Shown here: in pieces, positions 26,607 through 34,617 of the stretch
Position numbering within the stretch: position 1 is the stretch's first letter
Layout: each line of letters opens with the position of its first letter
DNA from: Methylobacterium sp. SyP6R
GTDB taxonomy: Bacteria > Pseudomonadota > Alphaproteobacteria > Rhizobiales > Beijerinckiaceae
DNA: 64,000 nucleotides
Assembly (NCBI RefSeq): GCF_019216885.1
Contig: NZ_JAAQRC020000001.1
Location: 4,839,501-4,903,500 of the forward strand
Direction: 5' to 3'
Translations under genes and position numbers: made by a program
Notes under the pieces: generated by a model
Database searches by the model: none
Seen by the model: only the letters and a program-made list of their open reading frames with translations
Told to the model about the DNA's origin: nothing

Positions 26607-26918
26607 ATGTTGACGTTGCGCAACCCGATGATGGCCGGCAAGCGGCTCCTGGCGGCGGCCGCCCTGGTCGCCGGCGGCCTCGTCACGGCCGGCGCCGCCC
26701 AGGCGGCCCCCTTCGCGCCCGGCGCCGCATCGGCCCCGGCCGCGGAGGTGGTGCAGGTGCAGTACGGCCATCATCACGGCTGGGGCCACCGCCATCACCA
26801 CCATGGTGGCTGGGGCCGTCACCATCATCACCATGGGGGCTGGGGGCACCACCGCCGCCATCACGGCTGGGGCCACCATCACGGCCGGCACCATCACCGG
26901 GGCTATGGCTATTATTGA
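26607..26918 (+). CDS. Secreted His/Gly-rich protein (103 aa)
   Basis: A signal sequence ends at AQAAP (about residue 33), and the mature part is dominated by repeats of HHHGGWG and HGWGHHH with about 35 histidines, finishing RGYGYY. The start is supported by a strong GGAGG site 6 bases upstream. A periplasmic or secreted metal-binding or metal-buffering role (nickel, copper, zinc) is suggested by composition only. The gene is divergent from hrcA, separated by 200 bases. Confidence 0.82.
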   Translation: MLTLRNPMMAGKRLLAAAALVAGGLVTAGAAQAAPFAPGAASAPAAEVVQVQYGHHHGWGHRHHHHGGWGRHHHHHGGWGHHRRHHGWGHHHGRHHHRGYGYY

Positions 26919-27003
26919 GGTGGCGGCGGACCACCGAGACAACGAATCAAGCGCTTGACGAACGGTCACGCTTTTGAGCGCGGGATTCCTCCTCCCCCGC
27001 AGA

Positions 27004-27275
27004 GGCAGGGCTGTCCGGGGAAAGAAATGGCGCTGGAGATCCCCTCTCCCCGCGGGCGGGGAGAGGGCTGCGTCCCCGTTCAGGGGACGCAGCAAGCGGA
27101 GGCGCAGCCGGAGCGAGGGTGAGGGGGTCTCGACGCGTGAGGCTCCTCCGGCAACACCCCCTCACCCTCGCCCTTCGGGCTCCCCGATCACCCGACGGGG
27201 GGTGATCGGGCCTCTCCCCGCCCGCGGGGAGAGGAGGACGCCCGCGCTTTTCCGGCTTCCCCGGACAGTCCTGCC
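27004..27275. repeat. Palindromic element family A, copy 3
   Basis: This is the most symmetrical copy and fills the gap between the His-rich protein and the DUF2794 gene. Left end GGCAGGGCTGTCCGGGGAA, right end TTCCCCGGACAGTCCTGCC (one mismatch as mirror). The inner arms are CTCTCCCCGCGGGCGGGGAGAG at about 27043-27064 and the mirror at about 27212-27233. The right half also carries GATCACCC-N-mirror, an extra small hairpin near 27185-27210. Confidence 0.87.
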
Positions 27276-27389
27276 GCAGAGGAGGAGGGGAAACCCGCGC
27301 CAGACCGAAATCCGTCTTCGGTTGCTTCAACTTGCGTAGACAATCGCCTACTCGTTCCATCCGCAAGGAATGGCGAAGCGGTGAAGACC

Positions 27390-27764
27390 TCACACCACCC
27401 TGAGCGGCTTCTCCAGCACCCGCAGCACCTGCGCCAGGTCGTGTCCGCGCTTCAGGATGCGTCCGGTCTCGGCGATCACCGCGTAGGCGCCCTGGCGGCG
27501 GGCGAGGCGGGGGTCCTTCTCGATGCGGTAGAGCGGGCGCTCGGAGGTGCGGCGATGGATGGAGAACACCGCCTTCTCGCGGGTGAAGTCCATCGTGTAG
27601 TCCCGCCACTCGCCCTCGGCGACCATCCGGCCGTAGAGGTTCAGGATGATGCGCAGCTCGTCGCGATGGAAGGACACCTGCGGGGCAACGCGCGGGGACG
27701 AGACCGGAAACGGTACGACCTGGGCGCCGGCATTCCAGCTTTCGGCCGTCTCTCCTTCGCTCAT
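27390..27764 (-). CDS. DUF2794 family protein (124 aa)
   Basis: The protein matches the alphaproteobacterial DUF2794 family, a single-domain protein of unknown function: VSFHRDELRIILNLYGRMVAEGEWRDYTMD, then RPLYRIEKDPRLARRQGAYAV and ILKRGHDLAQVLRVLEKP. The start at 27764 has GGAG 7 bases upstream. It is separated from the next gene on either side by repeat-rich regions. Confidence 0.9.
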   Translation of the reverse strand: MSEGETAESWNAGAQVVPFPVSSPRVAPQVSFHRDELRIILNLYGRMVAEGEWRDYTMDFTREKAVFSIHRRTSERPLYRIEKDPRLARRQGAYAVIAETGRILKRGHDLAQVLRVLEKPLRVV

Positions 27765-28320
27765 CGTCTCTCCTGCCTGTCGGGGTGATTCGCGCCCGGG
27801 GGACCGGACGCGGGGTGACGAGCCGGCGAACGACCCGCCTGCGACCATGATGGGATGGCACCGACGGCCCCGCAAGGGTTGCATCGGAGAGACACCGAGC
27901 CGTCAACCCGTCGATGCGAGACGGAAATAGCACGGAAACGATCACTGCCGCCCACAAATCGCCACAATCGCGCCGCGCGCTGGCCTTGATGCGTGCGCAA
28001 GGATGAGCCGACCTCATGGCCCGGCTCGTCGGCCGCTCCGGTACCCAGCCCCCCAGCCCCCGCGATGCCGGCGGGCCGGGCCTCCTCCGAGGTTTCGAGA
28101 CCCAAACGACTTCAGGGCCGCCTCCTTCGGAGCGCGGTCCCTTTTTTGGCAGCCCCCGACTTCGGGCGGACGCCCCGGCGGGCTTGCGTCGGCAGGCCAA
28201 CGCTCTGTCCGCTCATACGCTTTCCGATTGATCGCTTCGCGATGCGGAAAGCGGCTTCGCTCACGCGCCGCGCGGGCTGGTGATACGAAATCCGGAAGTG
28301 ATCTTCCGGATTTCGTATCA
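27765..28320. other. Non-coding region with two hairpins
   Basis: No gene is supported here. Two hairpins are close together: GCTTTCCG at 28219-28226 pairs with CGGAAAGC at 28245-28252 around an inner ATCGC-TTCG-CGAT stem, and a 17-base perfect stem, TGATACGAAATCCGGAA, at 28281-28297 pairs with 28304-28320 across 6 bases. The second ends where the IS110-associated sequence begins. Confidence 0.6.
28281..28320. repeat. Perfect 17-bp inverted repeat at IS110 left flank
   Basis: TGATACGAAATCCGGAA and its exact mirror, with a 6-base spacer GTGATC. It immediately precedes the non-coding left portion of the IS110 element. Some IS110/IS1111 elements insert into palindromes of this sort; it could also be a member of a host repeat family. 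Confidence 0.85.
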
Positions 28321-29815
28321 GTTCGTCACCGGCTTCGCGGTCCCTTGCGGATGAAACATATGGCAGAGTGGACTTGCCGTCGGCGGAGAGATCGGTTCGT
28401 CTTTGGTGTGCCAGACCCCGCGTATCAGTTGGATCCGGGCTCCTCTTCAGTCCCCTCGCTTGCGTCACGGGCCGGTCCTCGGGCCAGCCCCGGAGCGCGT
28501 CATTTAGATTTGATCTCACGGGAGCCTGCGCCGGCGGCCTGACGGCAAGGAGATCGTGATGAAGGTCCTCTACCCCCGCTGCGCCGCCCTCGATGTTCAC
28601 AAGGACACCGTCGTCGCAGCCATCCGCCGGGCCGAGAGCAGCGAGGTTCAGCGTGAGGTGCGGACGTTTGCCACCACCACGCCCGCTCTGCTCGACCTCT
28701 CCGCCTGGCTCGACGAGCACGCCTGCACCCATGTCGCCATGGAGGCGACCGGCATCTACTGGCGCCCGGTCTGGCAGGTCCTCGACGCCGACAGCCGCAC
28801 CCTGATCCTGGCCAATGCCGCCCATGTCAAGAACGTGCCCGGCCGCAAGACCGACGTCGCCGACGCGGTCTGGCTCTCCGACCTGCTCGCCCACGGCCTG
28901 ATCCGCGCCAGCTTCGTGCCCGAGGCCCAGACCCAGGCGATGCGCGACCTGCTGCGCACCCGCAAGCAACTGGTCCGCGAGCAGGCCAGCCACGTCCAGC
29001 GCATCCAGAAGACCCTCGAGGAGGCCAACCTCAAGCTCGCCTCGGTGCTCACCGACATCATGGGCCAGTCCGGTCGCGCCGTGCTCGACGCGCTGGTCAA
29101 GGGCGAGCGCGATCCGGCTGGGCTGCAGGCGCTGGTCAGCCCGCGGGTGAAGGCGGCGCCCGAGGCGATCCGGGCCGCGCTCACGGGCCGGATCGGGGAT
29201 CACCACCGTTTCCTGCTCGGTGTGCATCTACGCCAGTACGACGGGTTGGGGCGAGCGATCGCGGAGATCGACGCGCAGGTGGAGCGCGACCTCGGCCCTT
29301 TCCGGGAAGCGGTGAAGCTGCTGGTGACGATCCCGGGCATCAGTGACCTCACCGCGCAGGTGATCCTCTCCGAGATCGGCCCCGACATGAGCCGCTTCCC
29401 GACCGCCGGCCATCTGATCTCCTGGGCCGGGCTGTGCCCGAGAAACGACGAGAGCGCGGGCAAGCGGCGCTCGACGCGACTGCGCAAGGGCGCGCCCTGG
29501 CTCAAGACGGCCTTGGTGCAGGCCGCCTGGGCCGGAGTGCGCAAGAAGGCGAGCTACATCAGGGCGCAGTTCCAGCGCTTGCGCGGCCGGCGCGGCCCCA
29601 AGAAGGCGATCTGCGCGGTCGCCGCTTCGATGTTGACCGCGATCTATCACATGCTCAAGGCCGGCACGGCTTACGTCGATCCCGGGCCTGATCACGGCCG
29701 CAAGGCGGCCCCGACCATCCGCGCCAAGGCGCTCGTGCGGCAGATCGAGCGCCTTGGATTTGCGTGCGAAATCAAACCCGTAGAGCCAGTTTCTATTTAG
29801 ACCCTTGTTCCGTCG
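28321..29815 (+). mobile_element. IS110-family insertion sequence (ends approximate)
   Basis: One transposase gene is preceded by about 235 non-coding bases and followed by a short non-coding end. IS110-type elements lack the usual terminal inverted repeats and target duplications, so the ends cannot be fixed from one copy. In the IS110 group the long non-coding left end encodes the bridge RNA that pairs with target and donor, and 28321-28555 is the place to look for it. The bounds given here are estimates. Confidence 0.55.
28556..29800 (+). CDS. IS110 family transposase
   Basis: The 414-residue recombinase has an N-terminal RuvC-like DEDD domain with Asp13 (ALDVHKD), Glu63 (AMEATGIYW), Asp100 and Asp103 (GRKTDVADA), a coiled middle, and a C-terminal Transposase_20 domain (LLVTIPGISDLTAQVILSEIG, then SWAGLCPRNDESAGKRRSTRLRKG with the catalytic serine region). 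The length is normal for the family, so it looks intact. The start codon follows AAGGAG, 6 bases away. Confidence 0.96.
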   Translation: MMKVLYPRCAALDVHKDTVVAAIRRAESSEVQREVRTFATTTPALLDLSAWLDEHACTHVAMEATGIYWRPVWQVLDADSRTLILANAAHVKNVPGRKTDVADAVWLSDLLAHGLIRASFVPEAQTQAMRDLLRTRKQLVREQASHVQRIQKTLEEANLKLASVLTDIMGQSGRAVLDALVKGERDPAGLQALVSPRVKAAPEAIRAALTGRIGDHHRFLLGVHLRQYDGLGRAIAEIDAQVERDLGPFREAVKLLVTIPGISDLTAQVILSEIGPDMSRFPTAGHLISWAGLCPRNDESAGKRRSTRLRKGAPWLKTALVQAAWAGVRKKASYIRAQFQRLRGRRGPKKAICAVAASMLTAIYHMLKAGTAYVDPGPDHGRKAAPTIRAKALVRQIERLGFACEIKPVEPVSI

Positions 29816-29858
29816 CAGATTTTTTCGCGAACCCGGCAGCCGCTTCTGCGGAATCCGC

Positions 29859-30011
29859 TCAGGGCTGCATCCACATCTGGGCGGCGAGGGCGCGGGCGCG
29901 GGCGACCCGGATGTGGTCGAGCGTCCAGAATCCGATCGTCAGCGCTCCGGCCAGGAGCGCGACGGGCAGGGCGAGCGCCAGGTAGGGGTTCTGCCGCGGC
30001 GGCGTGGTCAT
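29859..30011 (-). CDS. Very small single-pass membrane protein (50 aa)
   Basis: The start has a very strong AGGAGG site 5 bases upstream. The product, MTTPPRQNPYLALALPVALL-, has one membrane helix at about residues 11-30 and a short basic tail ending AAQMWMQP. Gene finders often miss proteins this short. Its function is unknown, and no neighbour gives a clue apart from the small secreted protein on the same strand 120 bases upstream. Confidence 0.7.
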   Translation of the reverse strand: MTTPPRQNPYLALALPVALLAGALTIGFWTLDHIRVARARALAAQMWMQP

Positions 30012-30130
30012 GCTTCCTCCTCTTCGCGGGGCGTGCTGTCCTTACGCGAACGCGCCCGGCGCCGCGTGGTGCCAGCGGGCCGATTGCCGGACAAGGACAT
30101 CCTGCCGCCAACAGAGTTTTACCCCGCGCT

Positions 30131-30376
30131 TTACCCGGCGAGCGGCGCGAAGAAGCAGAACACGGTGCCGTCGCGGTGGCACCAGTGGTACCGACCGTCC
30201 TGGCTCGGCCGCACCTTCGCCATCGGCACGAAGACCCCGTGCGTCTGGTAGCCGCCCGGCACCTCGACGGCGTCGGAGACCGGCTCGCAATCCTGATCCG
30301 AGCAGCACTCGAACGGGTACCAGGAATGCGCCGGCTGGACGAGGGAGAGCGCGGCGACGGCGAGGGCGACCTTCAT
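30131..30376 (-). CDS. Small secreted Cys-rich protein (81 aa)
   Basis: A signal sequence ends at about AHS before WYPFECC. The mature part contains five cysteines (ECC, DQDC, HWCH, VFCF), so disulfides or metal binding are possible. The pattern WYPFECCSDQDCEPV is reminiscent of a family common in Methylobacterium and Bradyrhizobium whose function is unknown. I chose the ATG at 30376, with GGAGG about 10 bases upstream, over an ATG at 30385 that the same site overlaps. Confidence 0.75.
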   Translation of the reverse strand: MKVALAVAALSLVQPAHSWYPFECCSDQDCEPVSDAVEVPGGYQTHGVFVPMAKVRPSQDGRYHWCHRDGTVFCFFAPLAG

Positions 30377-30631
30377 GGGCGGCATACCTCCAGCGGCTGA
30401 ACCCGGCCCCGAGGGGCGCCGGAAGCCGGGAGCGGCACACCGCGTGCCAGATGGCGCAGGCCGGGCGCGAGCGCGTCATCGACGCGCAGGGCCTTCGTAC
30501 GCATCCCTCCCCGATCCGGCGCGTCGGCGCGCCTGTCACGGCACCGATCATCGCGCCGCGCTGGCCGGAAGGAAACGCCACCGGTTGGATGAGCAGGGAT
30601 TTCGAAACCCGAACGCGCGCACATCTGCGCG

Positions 30632-31228
30632 ATGCGCCCGTTCGATGCCCGCCACGCCGCCCGCTATCCCGTCCTCATCGGCTGCGACGAGGTCGGCCGC
30701 GGCGCGCTGTGTGGCCCGGTGATCGTCGCGGCGGTGCATTTCGATCCGGCCGCCCTGTCGGGCGACCTGCTGGAGGCCCTCGACGACAGCAAGCGGCTCG
30801 ACGCCGCCACCCGCGAGCGCCTGGCGCCGCGGATCATGGCGGAAGGGCGCGTGGCCCTCGCCGGGGCCTCCCGCGACCTGATCGACCGGATCAACGTGCG
30901 CGCCGCCACCCTCGACGCCATGCGCCGCGCGGTGGCGCGCCTCGGCATCGCCGCGGAGGTGGCGGTGGACGGGCGCGACATGCCCCCCGGCCTGCCCCTG
31001 CCCTGCCGGGCCTTCATCGGCGGCGACCGGCTGGTGCCGCAGATCGCCGCGAGCTCGATCGTCGCCAAGGTGGCGCGCGACCGGCTGATGCGGGCGCTGG
31101 CCCGGCGCCACCCGGCCTATGCCTGGGAGCGCAATGTCGGCTACGGCACCGCGGCGCACCGGGCCGCGATGGCGAGCCTCGGCCTCACCCGGCACCACCG
31201 GCTGAGCTTCAAGTCCAAGAGCCTGTGA
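30632..31228 (+). CDS. rnhB: Ribonuclease HII
   Basis: The 198-residue enzyme removes RNA from RNA-DNA hybrids, including single ribonucleotides in DNA. Active site residues are seen as Asp19 and Glu20 (GCDEVGRG), Asp113 (AVDGRD) and Asp150 (AKVARD), with the SFKSKSL-like substrate motif at the C-terminus. The Gly-x-Gly 'GRG' that contacts the ribose is intact. The gene stands alone between a small secreted protein gene and a convergent bicupin gene. Confidence 0.96.
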   Translation: MRPFDARHAARYPVLIGCDEVGRGALCGPVIVAAVHFDPAALSGDLLEALDDSKRLDAATRERLAPRIMAEGRVALAGASRDLIDRINVRAATLDAMRRAVARLGIAAEVAVDGRDMPPGLPLPCRAFIGGDRLVPQIAASSIVAKVARDRLMRALARRHPAYAWERNVGYGTAAHRAAMASLGLTRHHRLSFKSKSL

Positions 31229-31261
31229 CGATGCCCGCGTGACGGGTCCCGGCGAAGCGCC

Positions 31262-32488
31262 TCACCCCGGCAGGACCGGTGTCTTCCCCGTCGGCAGGCC
31301 GGCCAGCACCGACTCGTCGATGGCGAGATGCGCCCGCACCAGCGCGTGCGGGGTGAGCGCCATCCACTGGTTCAGCGACACGTCGGCGTAGACCGGGCTG
31401 CGGAACAGTTCGAGGAAGCGCAAAGGCGTCGTGCCTGTATTCTCGATGTAATGCCCCATGGCGAAGGGCACGTAGCCGACGTCGCCGGCCTGATAGTCGA
31501 AGGTACGGGCCTTCGACTCGGAGCCGAACACCGTCATCCGGCCCTGGCCCGAGAGGTAGTATTGCCACTCGTCGCCGTTCGGGTGCCAATGCAGCTCGCG
31601 AAGTGCGCCCGGCTCCAGCTCGACCAGGGCCGCCGCGATGGTCTTCGAGGCCGGGAAGATCTTGGAATCGGTGATGCGGACGGTGCCGCTCTTCGTACGG
31701 ATCGGCTCCTGCGCCAGCATCCGGTGGCTGAAGCTGTCCGGCACCGGCCCGGCGCCGCCGGTCCGGTCGCCGGCGAGCGGCCCCGGCATCGGCGCCGGGA
31801 AGATGTACTTCTCCTTGTCCGGCAACCGGGCGAGGGCCGATTCCGGCACCCCGAAGTTCTTCGCCAGGATGTCGCGCGGGGTATGGGCGAGCCAATCGGT
31901 GATCAGGAAGGTCGAATCTTCGGAAAAGTGGCCGTCGTCGAAGACCAGCAGGAACTCGCAGCCGTCGATCTCACCCGGCAATCCCTGGATCGAATGCGGG
32001 ATGCCGGACGGGAAGTACCAGAGGTCGCCCTCAGCCACATCGTCCACGAAGGTGCGGCCGGCCTGGTCGACGGCGGTGATGCGGGCGCGGCCCTTGAGCA
32101 TGTAGGCCCACTCTGCCTCCTTGTGCCAGTGCATCTCCCGGGCGACGCCGGCCTTGAGGCGCATGTTGACGCCCGCCATGGCGGTCGAGATCGGCAATTC
32201 GCGCACCGTCGTCTGGCGTGCCCAGCCGCCCTCCTCGAGCCGCATGTGGCTGTCGGTGAACGACCATTTCAGGTTCGGCATCGTGCCGTGGTCGGTCGTC
32301 GGCGGGCGCGTGGTGAACGGCTCCTCGGCCTGCCGCGCCGGGTTGGTGGGCCCGAGGATGTCCGCCCCGTCCTTGCCGCGCACGGGCTGCGGTCCCGGGG
32401 CTGGGGTCTGCGCCTGCGCACCGGCGGCGGTGCCCACGAGGCCGGCCGCCGCGGCGGCCAACGTGTCGCGGCGGGAGATGAGCGTCAT
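31262..32488 (-). CDS. Bicupin, oxalate decarboxylase family, Tat-exported
   Basis: The 408-residue protein starts with a twin-arginine signal ([19 protein letters not shown]) and has two cupin domains. The N-terminal manganese ligands are His120, His122, Glu126 ([11 protein letters not shown]) and His165. The C-terminal ones are in [15 protein letters not shown] and GHYIEN. The active-site lid reads SEDST at 189-193 versus SENST in Bacillus subtilis OxdC, so the key glutamate (Glu190) is kept, which favours decarboxylation of oxalate to formate and CO2 over oxidation. Methylobacterium grow on oxalate, so the role is plausible. The N-terminal extension up to residue 75 is longer than the cytoplasmic Bacillus enzyme because of the signal. 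Confidence 0.9.
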   Translation of the reverse strand: MTLISRRDTLAAAAAGLVGTAAGAQAQTPAPGPQPVRGKDGADILGPTNPARQAEEPFTTRPPTTDHGTMPNLKWSFTDSHMRLEEGGWARQTTVRELPISTAMAGVNMRLKAGVAREMHWHKEAEWAYMLKGRARITAVDQAGRTFVDDVAEGDLWYFPSGIPHSIQGLPGEIDGCEFLLVFDDGHFSEDSTFLITDWLAHTPRDILAKNFGVPESALARLPDKEKYIFPAPMPGPLAGDRTGGAGPVPDSFSHRMLAQEPIRTKSGTVRITDSKIFPASKTIAAALVELEPGALRELHWHPNGDEWQYYLSGQGRMTVFGSESKARTFDYQAGDVGYVPFAMGHYIENTGTTPLRFLELFRSPVYADVSLNQWMALTPHALVRAHLAIDESVLAGLPTGKTPVLPG

Positions 32489-32829
32489 GGACGGGCTCCA
32501 CCTGTGGGCGGGGCCAGGATGCGCGGCCCCGCGTGACGCCCGACAATGCGTCGCTTGGCGGGGGGTTCCGATTCACGGGTGTGGCCTGACGCAGCGCATG
32601 ACGTCGGCGCCTGGGAGAGACTGTTCGTTTGTTCTCTCTAAATATCAAATCTACTGCGTCATTCCGGGGCCGCGCAGCGGAGCCCGGAATCCAGAACCGC
32701 TGATGGTGCAGACAATGGCGGTTCGCGTCCCGCTTTATCCTTCACAACCCGAGTGTCTGGATTCCGGGCTCCGCTGCGCGGCCCCGGAATGACGACGAGG
32801 GTGTAGATACGGTCGATCCACTCAGATTC
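32489..32829. other. Intergenic region with a large inverted repeat
   Basis: No gene is supported in these 341 bases. The main content is the 38-base perfect inverted repeat described separately. The AT-rich stretch at about 32620-32655 lies on the upstream side of the bicupin gene and could hold its promoter. Confidence 0.5.
32658..32793. repeat. 38-bp perfect inverted repeat, family D
   Basis: Arms at 32658-32695 and 32756-32793 (starting GTCATTCCGGGGCCGCGCAG) are exact mirrors across a 60-base spacer. The sequence type, with ATTCCGGGG and CCGGAATCCAGA, resembles dispersed palindromes of Hyphomicrobiales. A transcript would form a very stable cruciform stem. Confidence 0.85.
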
Positions 32830-33687
32830 TCACACACCATCACCTGCCCGATAGCGCTCCGGCCGGCTGCCATCCTCGTCGGTGAAGCCGTAGGCCTGCG
32901 CCAGGTCGGCGGCGTGCAGCACCCGTCCCGCCCGGGACGCGACCGCGGGATCGCCCGCCAGCGCCGCCAGCGCCCGCCCAGCATAGAGCGGGCTCTCCCC
33001 GGCCTCCCCGCCCATCCCGGCCTCCAGCACCCGCTCGGTCCGCACCAGGCCGGGCGCCAGGGCCAAGGCCGTGACGCCGTAGGGCTTGAGTTCCGCGGCC
33101 ATCGCGAAGGCCAGGCGGTTGGTCGCGGCCTTGGCGAGGTCGTAGAACAGGTCGCCGAGGTAATCGTCGGTGCCGAACGAGACCAGAACCAGAAGGCCGC
33201 CCTTGGCCGAGACCATGGCGGGGGCGACGGCCCGGGCGAGGATCAGCCCGGCGAGCGGGCCGGTCTCGAGGTTGTGGCGCAACGGGCCGAGGCCGCGGCG
33301 CCAGAAGGCGGTGCCCCAGGTGGCGCCGTCGGGATAGCGCACCCCGTCATAGCCCTCGTTGCCGCCCCAGACGCTCGACACCGCGACGTCGATGCGACCG
33401 AAGCGGCGCAGCACCCAGCGCACCATCGCGTCGACTTCGGGCTCACGGGTGTGGTCGCAGAGGTAATGGTGGCCGCGTCCGCCGGCGAGATCGACCTCCC
33501 GGGCGGTGTCCTCCAGGGCCTCCATCCGCTGGTCGGTGCGGGCGCCGGTCTCGCTGGAGCGGGCGGTGACCACCACGGTGGCGCCGGCCTCGCCCAAGGC
33601 CCGGGCGATGCCGCGGCCGACCCCGCGCGAGGCACCGGCGACGAGGCAGACCTTGCCGGAGAGGTCCGGGATGCCCGGGGGCCTCAC
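32830..33687 (-). CDS. Short-chain dehydrogenase/reductase
   Basis: The 285-residue oxidoreductase has the nucleotide-binding loop GASRGVGRGIA, an acidic/neutral strand and the catalytic Tyr-x3-Lys in FYDLAKAATN. I chose a GTG start at 33687 that overlaps the stop of the enoyl-CoA hydratase gene in a GTGA arrangement, giving MRPPGIPDLSGKVCLVAGASRG. Translational coupling suggests it acts with the hydratase, perhaps on a related CoA or alcohol intermediate. It resembles SDRs annotated as DHRS1-like; the substrate is not known. Confidence 0.85.
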   Translation of the reverse strand: MRPPGIPDLSGKVCLVAGASRGVGRGIARALGEAGATVVVTARSSETGARTDQRMEALEDTAREVDLAGGRGHHYLCDHTREPEVDAMVRWVLRRFGRIDVAVSSVWGGNEGYDGVRYPDGATWGTAFWRRGLGPLRHNLETGPLAGLILARAVAPAMVSAKGGLLVLVSFGTDDYLGDLFYDLAKAATNRLAFAMAAELKPYGVTALALAPGLVRTERVLEAGMGGEAGESPLYAGRALAALAGDPAVASRAGRVLHAADLAQAYGFTDEDGSRPERYRAGDGV

Positions 33688-34442
33688 CGGCTGCCGCGGG
33701 ACAGGAAGCGCTGGAACGCGGCTTGCGCCTCGGGCGAGCGGAGCGCCGCATCGAAGGCTTGCGCTTCCGCATCCATGGCGGCGCACACGGCCTCGTGGTC
33801 GCCGCGGATCAGCCGGCGGGCGGCGGCGAGGGCCTGACGCGGCTTGGCGGCGAGCTTCGCGCCCTGCGCGAGCGCGTGTTCGAGGAGCCCGTCGGCCGGC
33901 ACGACCGCGTTGGCGAGCCCGAGCCGCACCGCCTCGTCGGCCCCGTAGGCCTCGCCGAGGAGCAGCAGTTCGGTGGCCTTCACCAGCCCGATCCGGCGCG
34001 GCACCAGGTAGCTGGAGGCCGCCTCCGGCACGAGGCCGAGATCGACGAACGGCATCCGGAAGGTCGCGGCGGGCGCCACGTAGACGAGGTCGCAATGATA
34101 GGTCAGCGTGGTGCCGACCCCGACCGCGAGCCCGTCCACGGCCGCCACCATCGGGGTGCGGGTCACGGCAAGCTGGCGGATGAAGCGCAGCGACGGCGCC
34201 TCGCCGAAGGATCGTTCGGCCCGGGCGACGAAGTCGGCGATGTCGTTGCCGGCGGTGAACACGCCCTCGGTGCCGGCGAAGACCACCGCGCCGACGCCCG
34301 AGCCCTCGCGGTCCGCGCCCTCCAGGGCCTCCCGCATGGCGTCGTACATGGCGCCCGTCAGAGCGTTCTTCTTCTCGGGGCGGGTGAGCTGGACGAGGCG
34401 GACGCCGCCGGGCTGGTCGGTGATGCGGACGTGGTCGGTCAT
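33684..34442 (-). CDS. Enoyl-CoA hydratase/isomerase family protein
   Basis: The 252-residue crotonase-fold enzyme has the CoA-binding oxyanion loop TEGVFTAGNDIADF and the second oxyanion strand VDGLAVGVGTTLTYHCDLV. The two usual catalytic glutamates are not both evident, and PFVDLGLVPEAASSYL indicates the PaaG/DCI-like branch, so hydratase versus isomerase cannot be decided. The ATG at 34442 follows GGAG by 5 bases. It lies between the acyl-CoA dehydrogenase and the SDR genes on the same strand, suggesting a beta-oxidation-like set. Confidence 0.9.
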   Translation of the reverse strand: MTDHVRITDQPGGVRLVQLTRPEKKNALTGAMYDAMREALEGADREGSGVGAVVFAGTEGVFTAGNDIADFVARAERSFGEAPSLRFIRQLAVTRTPMVAAVDGLAVGVGTTLTYHCDLVYVAPAATFRMPFVDLGLVPEAASSYLVPRRIGLVKATELLLLGEAYGADEAVRLGLANAVVPADGLLEHALAQGAKLAAKPRQALAAARRLIRGDHEAVCAAMDAEAQAFDAALRSPEAQAAFQRFLSRGSR

Positions 34443-34523
34443 GGGAGCTCCGGAAATGAGGCGCGGATCATCGAGGAAGGTTTCCAGCGTCGGCCGAGGA
34501 AACATCCGCTCTTCCCATCCACG

Positions 34524-34578
34524 ACCTCATCCTGAGGTGTCAGTCCATCAATGATGGACTGACACCTCAGGATGAGGT
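34524..34578. repeat. 27-bp perfect hairpin, family B
   Basis: Arms at 34524-34550 and 34552-34578 are exact mirrors around one base, starting ACCTCATCCTGAGGTG. The flanks CCCATCCACG and CGGGTGGG extend it imperfectly. The same outer sequence is found at 49225-49360. It sits between the acyl-CoA dehydrogenase and enoyl-CoA hydratase genes and could reduce read-through or shape the mRNA 3' end. Confidence 0.9.
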
Positions 34579-34617
34579 TGCGGGTGGGAGAGCCGGGTTC
34601 GTCTTGCGGTGTGCGCC

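Noticed and set aside
26590..26620. GGAAC...CGTT pair resembling a second EcfG promoter
   Set aside because: The spacer is 18 bases, and the -10 part lies within the coding start of the His-rich protein, so it cannot drive it.
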